DNA from: Marinimicrobium agarilyticum DSM 16975 | GTDB taxonomy: Bacteria > Pseudomonadota > Gammaproteobacteria > Pseudomonadales > Cellvibrionaceae | NCBI RefSeq assembly: GCF_000423345.1 | Contig: NZ_AUHU01000014.1 | Coordinates: 1-64,000, forward strand | Direction of reading: 5' to 3' | Length of the DNA: 64,000 bases | Shown here: positions 33,672 through 42,533 of the stretch, in pieces | Numbering within the stretch: position 1 is the first letter of the stretch | How the letters are laid out: every line of letters starts with the position of its first letter | Position numbers and translations under genes: made by a program | Notes under the pieces: model-generated | What the model saw: only the letters and a program-made list of their open reading frames with translations | Told to the model about the DNA's origin: nothing | Databases searched by the model: none

Positions 33672-33938
33672 TCATTCTTCCGAAAGAAATTTCAACCCGA
33701 CACCGTCGGGCTCCGCGCGCACAACCTCCATATCCAACACAGGGGCTTCGCCAGGCATGCCCTGCACCTGACCGGTCACGATCGAGCCGATGGGTGGTAC
33801 TTTGTCGGGGTCCAGGATGACAAACACACCCCCATCGGAAATGTCCCGGGTCTTCACCATCAACTCACCGATCGATTCATGCTGAATCTTGATCCGGCAG
33901 GCAAATGGGGTGCGCACAAATTGCCGTTTGTCACTCAT
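33672..33938 (-). CDS. Single-domain PilZ protein
   Basis: 88 residues from the ATG at 33938 behind GAGGG. Contains the c-di-GMP pocket: KRQFVRTPF (RxxxR, residues 4-8) and DISDGGVFV (D/NxSxxG). It should bind c-di-GMP and act as a receptor. Operon position upstream of a secreted polysaccharide deacetylase suggests it links c-di-GMP to extracellular glycan modification (inference). Confidence 0.87.
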   Translation of the reverse strand: MSDKRQFVRTPFACRIKIQHESIGELMVKTRDISDGGVFVILDPDKVPPIGSIVTGQVQGMPGEAPVLDMEVVRAEPDGVGLKFLSEE

Positions 33939-33990
33939 CACTAACCCTCGTTGTCATTATTATTGCGCCTGATTGTTCACAATATCCCGT

Positions 33991-36243
33991 CTAAACCACC
34001 TCGGCGCGATCGACCTTCTGGAAGCCTCGCGGCAATTTGTTCCCCCGCCGGCCACGCTCGCCCCGGTAGTGATCCAGGTCCCCGGCCTTGAGTGTGAGGT
34101 GGCGCTTGCCAGCATGCAGGGTCAACGCCTGGCCTTCACCAATCACGCACACCGCAATCACGTACTCTTCCCGGCTCTGTACCCGGGCCGAGGGAATGTT
34201 CATGATTTTGTTGCCTTTCCCACGAGCCAGCTCCGGCAGCTCTGTCACCGGGAAGACCAGCAGCCGACCTTCGTTGCTGACGGCAGCCAATAGATCGTGC
34301 TCCGGATTGTCCAGCGGTTGCGGCAACAATACCTGCCCGCCCTTGGGCACGGTGAGCATGGTTTTACCCGCGCGATTTTTACTGTACAGATCGCCAAGCT
34401 TGGCGACGAAACCATAGCCCGCATCCGAGGCCAACAGGATGCGTTGGTCGTCGGTCCCCATCAGAGCGCCCTCGAAACTCGCCCCGTTGGGCGGGTTCAG
34501 GCGCCCGCTGAGAGGTTCCCCCTGGCCTCGGGCGGAGGGCAGGTTGTGAGCGGCAATGGCGTAACTGCGCCCGGTGGAATCGAGTAGCATCACGCTCTGG
34601 TTGGTTTTACCACGCACGGCAAACTTGAAGGCATCACCGGCTTTGTAGTTAAGGGCGGCGGGGTCGATATCGTGGCCCTTGGCCGAGCGGATCCAGCCTT
34701 TTTCCGACACCACTACCGTGATGGGATCGACTCCAATCAATTCGGTTTCACTGAACGCCTGAGCCTCGCCACGCCGGACGATGGGCGAGCGACGATCATC
34801 CCCATAATCTTTTGCCACTTGCTGTAATTCTTTGCGAATCAGGGTTTTCAGGCGGGTCGCAGAGCCCAATGTTTTCTCCAACTGGTCCCGCTCCTTTTCC
34901 AGCGATTCCTGCTCGCCCCGGATTTTCATTTCTTCCAGGCGGGCCAACTGACGCAAGCGGGTGTCCAGAATGTAGTCGGCCTGAACGTCGGTCAGATTGA
35001 AGCGCTCCTTTAACACCGCTTTAGGTTCGTCTTCGGTGCGGATGATATGAATGACTTCATCGATGTTCAGGTACGCGATCAGCAGGCCTTCCAAGAGGTG
35101 CAGGCGCTTCTGAACTTTATCGAGCCGGAATTCCAAACGACGACGAGTCGTGACCGTGCGGAATTCGAGCCATTCGGACAGAATCTTATCGAGGCTCTTC
35201 ACACCGGGCCGGCCGTCGATGCCAATCATGTTCATGTTGACCCGGTAGGTTTTTTCCAGATCAGTGCTGGCAAAGAGATGCTGCATCAACTGTTCGGCGT
35301 CCACGCGGTTGGAGCGCGGGGTAATCACCAGCCGTGTGGGGTTTTCGTGATCGGATTCATCCCGCAGGTCGGTGACCATCGGTAGCTTTTTGGCCTGCAT
35401 CTGGGCGGCAATTTGCTCCAGGATTTTCGAACCGCTCACCTGGTGGGGCAAGGCGTTAACAATCAAGTCGCCGGTGTCGCTTTCCTTGCTCCAGACCGCG
35501 CGCATGCGCAGGCTGCCGCGGCCGGTTTCGTACATTTTGATCAGATCTTCGCGTGGCGTAATCAGCTCCGCCTCTGTGGGCATGTCGGGCCCGTGCACAT
35601 ACTCGCACAACTCCTGCACAGTGGCCTTGGGGTTGTCCAACAGGTGAACACAGGCACTGACCACTTCGCGCAGATTGTGGGGCGGGATGTCAGTGGCCAT
35701 ACCCACGGCAATGCCGGTGATGCCATTGAGCAACACATTGGGCACCCGAGCGGGCAGTACGGCGGGCTCGTCCATGGTGCCGTCAAAGTTTGGCTGCCAG
35801 TCGACCGTGCCCTGTCCCAGCTCTTCGAGCAGAACTTCGCTGTAGCGGGCCAAGCGCGATTCGGTATAGCGCATGGCGGCGAAGGATTTGGGATCATCCG
35901 GCGAGCCCCAGTTACCTTGACCATCTACCAACGGGTAGCGGTAGGAAAAACTCTGGGCCATGAGCACCATGGATTCATAAGCGGCGCTATCGCCATGGGG
36001 ATGGAACTTACCGATGACGTCACCAACGGTACGCGCGGACTTCTTGAATTTGGCGGTGGCTTTGAGGCCGAGCTCGCTCATGGCGTACACGATACGCCGT
36101 TGCACGGGTTTGAGCCCGTCGCCGATATTGGGCAGAGCGCGATCGAGAATGACGTACATGGAATAATCCAAATACGCCTTCTCGGTATACTCCTTGAGAG
36201 GAATGCGCTCTTCGGCGTCAGGGGATACTACGACTTCGTTCAT
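33991..36243 (-). CDS. parC: DNA topoisomerase IV subunit A
   Basis: 750 residues, full length. [44 protein letters not shown] and [11 protein letters not shown] with the active-site Tyr at about 126 identify a type IIA topoisomerase A subunit. The C-terminal domain (about 500-750) lacks the GyrA-box and matches ParC length. It decatenates daughter chromosomes together with ParE, which is not in the window. It follows the LEA lipoprotein gene by 22 bases on the same strand. Confidence 0.95.
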   Translation of the reverse strand: MNEVVVSPDAEERIPLKEYTEKAYLDYSMYVILDRALPNIGDGLKPVQRRIVYAMSELGLKATAKFKKSARTVGDVIGKFHPHGDSAAYESMVLMAQSFSYRYPLVDGQGNWGSPDDPKSFAAMRYTESRLARYSEVLLEELGQGTVDWQPNFDGTMDEPAVLPARVPNVLLNGITGIAVGMATDIPPHNLREVVSACVHLLDNPKATVQELCEYVHGPDMPTEAELITPREDLIKMYETGRGSLRMRAVWSKESDTGDLIVNALPHQVSGSKILEQIAAQMQAKKLPMVTDLRDESDHENPTRLVITPRSNRVDAEQLMQHLFASTDLEKTYRVNMNMIGIDGRPGVKSLDKILSEWLEFRTVTTRRRLEFRLDKVQKRLHLLEGLLIAYLNIDEVIHIIRTEDEPKAVLKERFNLTDVQADYILDTRLRQLARLEEMKIRGEQESLEKERDQLEKTLGSATRLKTLIRKELQQVAKDYGDDRRSPIVRRGEAQAFSETELIGVDPITVVVSEKGWIRSAKGHDIDPAALNYKAGDAFKFAVRGKTNQSVMLLDSTGRSYAIAAHNLPSARGQGEPLSGRLNPPNGASFEGALMGTDDQRILLASDAGYGFVAKLGDLYSKNRAGKTMLTVPKGGQVLLPQPLDNPEHDLLAAVSNEGRLLVFPVTELPELARGKGNKIMNIPSARVQSREEYVIAVCVIGEGQALTLHAGKRHLTLKAGDLDHYRGERGRRGNKLPRGFQKVDRAEVV

Positions 36244-36265
36244 GCAAATTCCTGGTCGTTATTCG

Positions 36266-36721
36266 TTAATACTGCAGCTTGATCTCGCCCTTCTCCTCGA
36301 CGCGCATGGACGGCAACCATTGGCTGAAGTCCAGCTTGGCGTCAAAGTTGTAACTGACCCGATCACTCACCTCCCGTTGACTGAAGTGTTGCACCAGTCG
36401 GGCGATGGACAGCAGATTGGCGGAGACTTCCACCGTCACCGGCGTCTCTTCATAGGCCTTGAGGGTGGGCACCTGGCTGGTCACCCCGCTCAAGACATCG
36501 ATGTTTTCGATGCCGATGTTATAAGAGATCCCCCTGACGGACAAATCCCGCCCATTGGGGTTGGTGATATTCAAGTGTACGGCAATACGCTGCTCCATGC
36601 CTTGGGCCGGCAACAGCTCAAGACCGGTCACTTTGACGCTAGGCTCTTCGATGCCGAGAGGAATATGCGAACAGGCCGCGACGACCAGAGCCATTCCGCC
36701 CAAAAGAACGCCTCGAAGCAC
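36266..36721 (-). CDS. LEA-type-2 lipoprotein
   Basis: 151 residues if started at the GTG at 36721, giving a good lipoprotein signal (LRGVLLGGMALVVAACSHIP, lipobox VAAC). A longer frame extends upstream but runs through repeat family A and is not coding. The mature part, VKVTGLELLPAQGMEQRIAV and HLNITNPNGRDLSVRGISY, is a LEA14/WHy-like beta-sandwich domain, a fold seen in periplasmic proteins of unknown function (related to PA4489-type proteins). No strong ribosome site is seen because the repeat abuts the start codon. Confidence 0.75.
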   Translation of the reverse strand: MLRGVLLGGMALVVAACSHIPLGIEEPSVKVTGLELLPAQGMEQRIAVHLNITNPNGRDLSVRGISYNIGIENIDVLSGVTSQVPTLKAYEETPVTVEVSANLLSIARLVQHFSQREVSDRVSYNFDAKLDFSQWLPSMRVEEKGEIKLQY

Positions 36722-36724
36722 GGA

Positions 36725-36836
36725 GGCCCTGTGTGGGGCAGACCGTTTCAAGACCGTAGAGCGCGGGATTCGCGGTTGCGAGCCTACAGGGATGTATTTA
36801 TGGCGTGTCTTGGAACGGTCTGCCTCACACAGGGCC
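36725..36836 (+). repeat. Interspersed hairpin repeat family A, copy 2
   Basis: Arms of 30 bases (36725-36754, 36807-36836) pair throughout with two G-T wobbles; they begin GGCCCTGTGTGGGGCAGACC, unrelated to the outer arms of copy 1. The 52-base core starts CGTAGAGCGCGGGATTCGCG, contains GAGCCTACAGGGATG and ends TTTATGGCGT, closely matching the copy 1 core read on its minus strand. It ends three bases from the GTG start of the LEA lipoprotein gene. Confidence 0.8.
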
Positions 36837-36991
36837 GGGCGACACGCCTCTACGATACTTCTTGTTGCGGAAACAAGCTGATGCCACATGCGAATAACGC
36901 TCCTATTCAGTCCAATAAATGTCGGTCCAACCAACCCTTTTCAGCCAGATTACACCAGCGGGTGGAATACCGTGACGGCCCCTAAAGCTTT

Positions 36992-37007
36992 TGTGAGACC
37001 GGTCACA
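36992..37007. promoter_or_regulatory. CRP/Vfr-type palindrome
   Basis: TGTGA-GACCGG-TCACA, the exact CRP consensus half-sites with a six-base spacer, 85 bases upstream of the gene at 37092 and about 270 from the divergent LEA lipoprotein start. The outer palindrome extends by one pair. A cAMP-receptor or related family regulator is the obvious candidate. Confidence 0.55.
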
Positions 37008-37091
37008 TGACTATAACCCGCGCTGTGGTCTAATCCCGCCTTGGCCCGGCCGGGGTTTGGCCGGGCACAGAAATATCAACAGAGGTAGTCT

Positions 37092-37436
37092 ATGCCCAAA
37101 CACCCGCTCAGCGCTGACGAACTCATGGGCAGCCGGGAAATTCGTTTCATCGACCGCCAGGAAACCAACTACCCCAACCTGATGCGACTGTGCATGGACT
37201 TCGACTTCCGCGTCCTGCAATTGTTGCACAAAACCCCCGTACCCACCGCCAACAAATCCTTCGTGCTCGTCACCAAAGACTACCGGCTCACCCCCACCGC
37301 CGCCATCAGCCCCCCGTTTGCCACCGTCGAACAACTCGAAACCTACGTCCACCTGCACCAGGTCGACATACTCCACAACTACCTATTCGGCTTCGTCGAC
37401 GAAGACATCGTCAGCAGCGGCGGACTGTCAGAATAA
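37092..37436 (+). CDS. Conserved hypothetical protein (PA4642-like)
   Basis: 114 residues from ATG at 37092 behind AGAGGTAG. The conserved core is LMGSREIRFIDRQETNYPNL, FDFRVLQLL and VLVTKDYRLTPTAAISPPF. No domain of known function, signal peptide or membrane helix; cytoplasmic. It resembles a small family known from Pseudomonas (PA4642). A CRP-type palindrome precedes it. Confidence 0.72.
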   Translation: MPKHPLSADELMGSREIRFIDRQETNYPNLMRLCMDFDFRVLQLLHKTPVPTANKSFVLVTKDYRLTPTAAISPPFATVEQLETYVHLHQVDILHNYLFGFVDEDIVSSGGLSE

Positions 37437-37502
37437 CCGTCAGTCATAGACGCTGGCGTCACTGTTCGCTATGCTCACCGCTTTTACACGAGCGTCGATC
37501 CT

Positions 37503-38630
37503 ATGCGAACACTGCTTCTGGCCGGTGGCGGCCTGACGCATGCCCTCTACCTGGCAAACGCCCGTCGCCTGCTGCCTGGCGACGTTCGCGTCGTGCTCGT
37601 CTCACCCGAACGCTTCGTGCCCTACTCCAGCATGCTCCCCGGCCTGATCGCCGGGCACTACCGCTTTCGCGACTGCCACATCGACCTCGGCCAGCTCTGC
37701 CGGGCCACCGACACAGAATTGACCTTCGGCCGCATTGAGCGGCTCGACCCCGAACAGCGCGAAATTCAACTCGACAGTGGCGAAACCCTCGCCTTCGACC
37801 TGTTATCGCTCAATACCGGCCTGCAACCCGGCGTGCCCATACCGGGGTTGGAAGAGCACGGGATGAGCATCCGTCCCATCAGCCGGTTCCTGCCCCAGTG
37901 GCAGGAAACCCTGGAACGGCTGCGCGGGCGCGAGCGCAACGACCCCGCCCACCTCGGGGTGATTGGCGGAAATGTGGACGGAGTGGAAGTGGCGCTCGCC
38001 ATACGGGAACGCGTCAAGCGGGACGAACTCATCAAGGCACCGGTTACCGTGCACCTGATCCATGCCGGCGGGAAGCTGCTGCCCGAGTTTCCGCTCGCGG
38101 CCCAATTGCGTACCGCGCAACTGCTCCAACAACACGAAATTCGCGAGCATCCGCTCTTTCAGGTCAATCGCATCGAAGCCCACCGGATACAGACCGAACG
38201 TCACCAGCACTTGCCAATGGATGAAGTGGTCTCTTGCGTCTCGGGCAGGCCCGGGCCCTGGGTCAAAGACTCCGGCTTGACGCTCAATGATCGCGGGCTG
38301 ATTCAGGTCAACCCCCATCTGCAGTCGGTCAATTACCCCTGGGTGTTCGCCGCGGGCGCCCTGGCCTCGGTTACGGGCGCTGCCAGCAACGGCTGTGCCG
38401 CCACCCTGGCGCTGCGCCAGGCACCGGTACTGGCGGCCAACCTGGCCCGCACGCTCACCCAGGAGTCTATGCGAAGCTTCAAACCCCACGCGCGCGTCCT
38501 TTCGCTGATTACCACCAGCAACCTCTACGGGCTGGCGCGTTACGGCAATTGGGTGTGGGGCGGCAAGTGGGTAGAGCGTTGGCGCCGACGGCGGGACCAG
38601 AAGGTCATGGCGAGCTTTCCCCGCGCATAA
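37503..38630 (+). CDS. FAD-dependent pyridine-nucleotide oxidoreductase (SelD-associated type)
   Basis: 375 residues. N-terminal FAD-binding motif LLLAGGGLTHALYLANARRL (GxGxxH variant), then VSPERFVPYSSMLPGLIAGHYRFRDCHIDL, LSLNTGLQPG and the NAD-binding LGVIGGNVDGVEVALAI; FAAGALASVTGAASNGCAAT near residue 290 contacts flavin. This PYSSMLPG-x-IAGHY block is found in the oxidoreductase often fused or adjacent to selenophosphate synthetase, and in type II NADH dehydrogenase relatives. No selD is nearby. Electron acceptor and substrate unknown. Confidence 0.78.
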   Translation: MRTLLLAGGGLTHALYLANARRLLPGDVRVVLVSPERFVPYSSMLPGLIAGHYRFRDCHIDLGQLCRATDTELTFGRIERLDPEQREIQLDSGETLAFDLLSLNTGLQPGVPIPGLEEHGMSIRPISRFLPQWQETLERLRGRERNDPAHLGVIGGNVDGVEVALAIRERVKRDELIKAPVTVHLIHAGGKLLPEFPLAAQLRTAQLLQQHEIREHPLFQVNRIEAHRIQTERHQHLPMDEVVSCVSGRPGPWVKDSGLTLNDRGLIQVNPHLQSVNYPWVFAAGALASVTGAASNGCAATLALRQAPVLAANLARTLTQESMRSFKPHARVLSLITTSNLYGLARYGNWVWGGKWVERWRRRRDQKVMASFPRA

Positions 38631-38653
38631 ACGCCTCCTGTGCGGCTGAGCGG

Positions 38654-39016
38654 CTACTCCAGCTCCTGCTCGAACTCTTCCAACAGATCCAAGGGTTCGT
38701 ATTCCTCACCCTCAAGGGCGGAGTCCCAGTTCACCCCCACCAGCAGCTCATCGTCGTGCATTCCCGGCAGCCACTCATCGAGCAGCTCTTCGAGCTCGAT
38801 CGCCACCGGTTGGTAATCCGCCCATTCCTCGCGGCAGTGCACCTGCGCCAACTCGAGCGCCGACCACAGGGGCATGACATCACTGCTCTCGTATTTGTCG
38901 GAGGGACACAGGGCCCAGCCTTCGGGCCCTTCCAGGCCAAAGACGCAACCGTTCTCCATCGCCTCGACGATAAAGCGGTCAAAGTTTTCAGCGGGGTCTT
39001 CGCTTAATGGAGTCAT
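38654..39016 (-). CDS. DUF2750 family protein
   Basis: 120 acidic residues. The pattern FGLEGPEGWALCPSDKYESSDVMPLWSALELAQ, then EEWADYQPVAIELEELLDEWLPGMHDDELLVGVNW, matches DUF2750, a small soluble family of unknown function. The C-terminal end is very acidic (EEYEPLDLLEEFEQELE). Convergent with the oxidoreductase gene. Confidence 0.82.
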   Translation of the reverse strand: MTPLSEDPAENFDRFIVEAMENGCVFGLEGPEGWALCPSDKYESSDVMPLWSALELAQVHCREEWADYQPVAIELEELLDEWLPGMHDDELLVGVNWDSALEGEEYEPLDLLEEFEQELE

Positions 39017-39052
39017 GGAGGAGTTCTCTTTGGAGTGTCATTTTTTGCGAAT

Positions 39053-39748
39053 TTACAGCACCAGGCAGCGGCCATTGGCCTTGAGCCAATCCCGCTGCCG
39101 GCGGTAGTCCGGGCATACCTGCTCCACGAGATGCCAGAAGGCCCGGCTGTGGTTGTGATGACGCAGGTGACAGACTTCGTGAGCGACAAGATAGTCTACA
39201 ACCGGCTCCGGAGCCAGCAGAATCTGCCAGTTGTATTGAATCTCGCCTCGGCTGGTGCAGTGGCCCCATTTGCTCTTGGTGCGCCGTATGGTCACTGCGG
39301 TGCACTCAAGCCCCATACGGCGGCTCAACGCCCGAGTCTTCTCGGTCAGACGCTCGCGTGACTGGGCCCGATACCAGCCCTCCACGAGGGCGCGCGCCTG
39401 CTCCTCCGCCGGTCGACGACTGCGCCGGGAGGTGGCCACGGATAATACTGAACCGAGCCGCTCGACTCGCCCTGCGGCCCCTTCAGCCACCGCCAATGTC
39501 AGCTCCTCCCCCATAAAGGGCAAACAGGTGCCGGAGACATAACGATACTCGGGAACTCTCGCCAGCAGCGCCCGCTGAGCGCTGATCTTGCGGTCGATCC
39601 AGAGGGATTTCTGCCGCACAAAACGCTCCAGATCCCGCTCTGAAACCCCTACTGGGGCGCGGACCAGCAGCTGCGCGTCCCGGATTTCCAGGCTCACGGT
39701 TCGGCGGCGGGCGGAGCGTTTAATCCGGTACTGCACGGTGGACCTCAT
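39053..39748 (-). CDS. YgjP-like zinc metallopeptidase (M48/WLM-type, DUF45)
   Basis: 231 residues. RRTVSLEIRDAQLLVRAPVG starts the UTP-pyrophosphatase/YgjP-like N-terminal domain; RRTKSKWGHCTSRGEIQYNW and YLVAHEVCHLRHHNHSRAFW (HExxH plus third His) form the zinc peptidase site. Related E. coli YgjP has no firm substrate. A DNA-protein-crosslink protease role as in SprT/WLM relatives is speculative. Confidence 0.85.
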   Translation of the reverse strand: MRSTVQYRIKRSARRRTVSLEIRDAQLLVRAPVGVSERDLERFVRQKSLWIDRKISAQRALLARVPEYRYVSGTCLPFMGEELTLAVAEGAAGRVERLGSVLSVATSRRSRRPAEEQARALVEGWYRAQSRERLTEKTRALSRRMGLECTAVTIRRTKSKWGHCTSRGEIQYNWQILLAPEPVVDYLVAHEVCHLRHHNHSRAFWHLVEQVCPDYRRQRDWLKANGRCLVL

Positions 39749-39763
39749 CTTCTAGAGCTGGCT

Positions 39764-40888
39764 TTATTTGAGCTTGGAGAGAATGACAGCGGTGCGCAGG
39801 CGGCTGCGACCAAAGCTGGTCATTTTCTCAAAGTCGGCCCGGGCCAAGGGTAAGTACTGACAATCGAGCGCGGTCTGTCCCTGGCTGTCCGGATCGGGAT
39901 CGTGGACGTAGATACACTCCTCATCATACCCACTCATCACCACCCAGTGAGGGGCCTTCTTGCGATCCATGCGGTAGGTGCTGATCAAGATCAGCGGCAA
40001 ATCTCCCCGGTCGAATGCCGCAATCAGGTCGTTCTGGCGAACTTCCCGATAATGCACAGCAATGCCCCTGGCCTCCAGGGCCACCCGGTAATCCTCATGA
40101 ACGAGTGTCATGACCGGTTTTTTGGTCTCATCGCGCACGCCATCGAGAAACAGCGCGCCTTCCTGATTGACCCACACCTCGGGACGAAAGCCCCGGTCAT
40201 CCGCCGCCAGGGCCAGCCCCATGGGGTGGCAACCGCCGTGGCCAGAGGTCATGAAAATGGTGGTGGACTCACGCCAGAGGCGCAGCTCCTCGGTGGTGGA
40301 GGGCTCATAGTCTGGTTGCAGCGCCGCCATGGCCATCATCAGCGACGCCGGACCGCAGGTAAACCGGGTGCTTTGGGCCAACCAGGGAATGGCCCGATGA
40401 TACGCGGTGTCGCTGACCACCCGAATACGCTTCTGGTAGCGCAGAGCGTCGGTGTGGTCTTCGTAGTAATCCTGGTAGAGACCGAACTGCTTGTAACCCA
40501 GGTTCTCGTAGAGCGTAATCGCGCCACGGTTCTCACTGCTGACTTCCAGGCGCATGTAGAAGCGGCCACTGTCCCGCGCCCCTTCCTCACCGGCCAGAAT
40601 CAGACGGCGAGCCAACCCCCGCCCGCGGTAGTCCGGGTTCACGGCCAGGGAATACATGCGGGCCAGCCGGGTCCCGCGATTAAACAACACCAGGATATAG
40701 CCCGCGAGGCTGTCACCATCCCGAGCGACCATGAACACACAGTGATCACTGTCCAACCAGCGGCGGAAGCTGCGGCGACTGAGCCGGTCATTGGCAAAGC
40801 AACGGTGCTCAAGCGCCACGAGACTATCCAGGTCACTGGAGCGGGCGGGAGTAAGGGGGAGTTCAGCGTGCGCCGGGGAAGAGGTCAT
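39764..40888 (-). CDS. Fusion of GNAT acetyltransferase and C39-like peptidase domain
   Basis: 374 residues. The N-terminal half (about 10-155) is a RimI-type GNAT domain: YSLAVNPDYRGRGLARRLI (acetyl-CoA loop) and RLEVSSENRGAITLYENLGYK. The C-terminal half (about 165-374) is papain-like: QSTRFTCGPASLMMAMAAL has the catalytic Cys, WVVMSGYDEECIYVHDPD the His-Asp region. This architecture (with DUF3335) occurs next to RimK-like ATP-grasp genes in marine gammaproteobacteria, where a peptide modification-and-cleavage system is suspected; no ATP-grasp gene is present here. It starts five bases after the cotransporter gene ends. Confidence 0.83.
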   Translation of the reverse strand: MTSSPAHAELPLTPARSSDLDSLVALEHRCFANDRLSRRSFRRWLDSDHCVFMVARDGDSLAGYILVLFNRGTRLARMYSLAVNPDYRGRGLARRLILAGEEGARDSGRFYMRLEVSSENRGAITLYENLGYKQFGLYQDYYEDHTDALRYQKRIRVVSDTAYHRAIPWLAQSTRFTCGPASLMMAMAALQPDYEPSTTEELRLWRESTTIFMTSGHGGCHPMGLALAADDRGFRPEVWVNQEGALFLDGVRDETKKPVMTLVHEDYRVALEARGIAVHYREVRQNDLIAAFDRGDLPLILISTYRMDRKKAPHWVVMSGYDEECIYVHDPDPDSQGQTALDCQYLPLARADFEKMTSFGRSRLRTAVILSKLK

Positions 40889-40893
40889 AACAA

Positions 40894-42459
40894 TTATTGC
40901 TGGTAGTTGAGTTCTCGACGATGCAGATCAATACGGCTGATATGAACCGCCACCCGCTGCAACCAGCGAGCCACCTCCATACGCGCTACACCCTGTTTCA
41001 ATTCAAGACGACCCTGGGCGATATCTTTCATGGTGTCCTGACGGCTAGTTTGCTCGATTTGCGTCATTTGCGCGAGGGTTTGTTTCACTTCTTCACTCTC
41101 CATGGGGTGTTTTCCAGAGAGCAAATGCACCAGACGCTTGAGGCATTCACGGCCCTCGGGCAGGTCATCCCCATTGCGCAACGCCATGGCCACACTTTTG
41201 TTCTCACAACGCTCCTGCAGACGCTGCAGGTGCTCCACAATGTGAATCGCCGCCAACAGGCGTTCCCATTGCACACCGCTGGCCTGGTCCACATGGATGG
41301 CGTCGAGGTACTGTTGAATATCAACCAGTTCCTGGGCCATATCCACCAGGGGAGCCGAACGCTTGGTCTCCCCCAGGACATAACCCAGTTGCTGAGCGGC
41401 CCGTTCAAGCTGAGTGTTCAACACCTTCTGTACCGCCGTTAGCGCCAATTCCGGATACTTGAGCAGACCGCGATCCAGAATCTGTTGGTAGCCAAAGGTC
41501 TTCTCCGGGAACAACCGCTCAATCAGCCGGGAGAATTGACGGGCGAAGGGCAATACCAAGAGCACGCCCAGCAGATTGAACCCGGTGTGAAAGCCCACCA
41601 GCGCGAATTCCTCATGGCGCTCAAAAGCGTCCGCCGCGAAACTCTGCCAGAGAGTGACGTAGGGCGCCACGAGAAACAGCGCAAGCGCGCTGACGCTGGT
41701 GTTGTACACCACCTGGGAAAAGCCGGTGCGCCGCACGGCCACGTTACCCCCGATGGTGGCCGCAGCAGCGGTGAAACTGGTGCCGATGTTCATTCCCACC
41801 ACCAGCGAGGCGGCCTGCTCAAACGCTACCGTATCGGTGTGCAACGCTGCCAGCGTTGCCACCACACCGGCGGTCGAGGACTGGGTAATGACGGTAAACA
41901 ATACCCCGAGCAACACCAGCTTGAATTTGCCCCACAGATTGTCTGCGGGAAACTGGCTGAAATTCACATCATCCTGCAGCCCTTCCAGTCCGTTTTGCAT
42001 TCCATCGATGCCGATGAAAATAAGGCCAAACCCCGCCAGCGCGAAGCCCAGGCCCCCGAGCGAGCGGCGGGCAAAAAGCTTGAACAGCGCCCCGACAAAG
42101 ACAAACAGGGCTGCAAACAGCGACAGCTCAAGCTTGAAACCGATCAGCGCCACCAGCCAGCCGGTAAAGGTCGTGCCTAATGCCGAGCCGAATATAATGC
42201 CCAGGGCTTGGGAGAACTCCAGCAGACCGGCCCCCACAAACCCGACCGTGGCGACAATGGTGGCGGTGGAAGACTGCAGCACGGCGGTGCTGACCAAGCC
42301 GGTCATCACGCCGCTCACGGGGCTCCGGGTAAAACGCATCAGACCCTGGCGAATGGCATCTCCGGCCATAGCGCGCAACCCCTCGGTCATCAACGTCATC
42401 CCAAGCAGGAACAGACCGAGGCCGCCCAGGACTTCCAAAAAAACCTTCACTGACTCCAT
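40894..42459 (-). CDS. Na/Pi cotransporter family protein with PhoU-like tail
   Basis: 521 residues. The membrane half (about 1-330) contains the two inverted signature repeats STAVLQSSTATIVATVGFVGAGLL and VITQSSTAGVVATLAAL, plus MNIGTSFTAAAATIGG, characteristic of the NptA/SLC34-type family. The C-terminal 170 residues are helical and PhoU-like. It moves phosphate with sodium, or may export it; direction is not evident. The downstream GNAT-C39 gene is closely linked but functionally unrelated in any known way. Confidence 0.88.
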   Translation of the reverse strand: MESVKVFLEVLGGLGLFLLGMTLMTEGLRAMAGDAIRQGLMRFTRSPVSGVMTGLVSTAVLQSSTATIVATVGFVGAGLLEFSQALGIIFGSALGTTFTGWLVALIGFKLELSLFAALFVFVGALFKLFARRSLGGLGFALAGFGLIFIGIDGMQNGLEGLQDDVNFSQFPADNLWGKFKLVLLGVLFTVITQSSTAGVVATLAALHTDTVAFEQAASLVVGMNIGTSFTAAAATIGGNVAVRRTGFSQVVYNTSVSALALFLVAPYVTLWQSFAADAFERHEEFALVGFHTGFNLLGVLLVLPFARQFSRLIERLFPEKTFGYQQILDRGLLKYPELALTAVQKVLNTQLERAAQQLGYVLGETKRSAPLVDMAQELVDIQQYLDAIHVDQASGVQWERLLAAIHIVEHLQRLQERCENKSVAMALRNGDDLPEGRECLKRLVHLLSGKHPMESEEVKQTLAQMTQIEQTSRQDTMKDIAQGRLELKQGVARMEVARWLQRVAVHISRIDLHRRELNYQQ

Positions 42460-42533
42460 GGTGACTCGCCGACGAACTCCAGGATATTTGCTAAGATGGC
42501 GCCACTGAAACCCAACGAGTGATCCACGACGCC

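Noticed and set aside
36722-36934. N-terminal extension of the LEA lipoprotein through the repeat
   Set aside because: The extension is translated repeat DNA without a signal sequence; the GTG at 36721 gives a normal lipoprotein signal.
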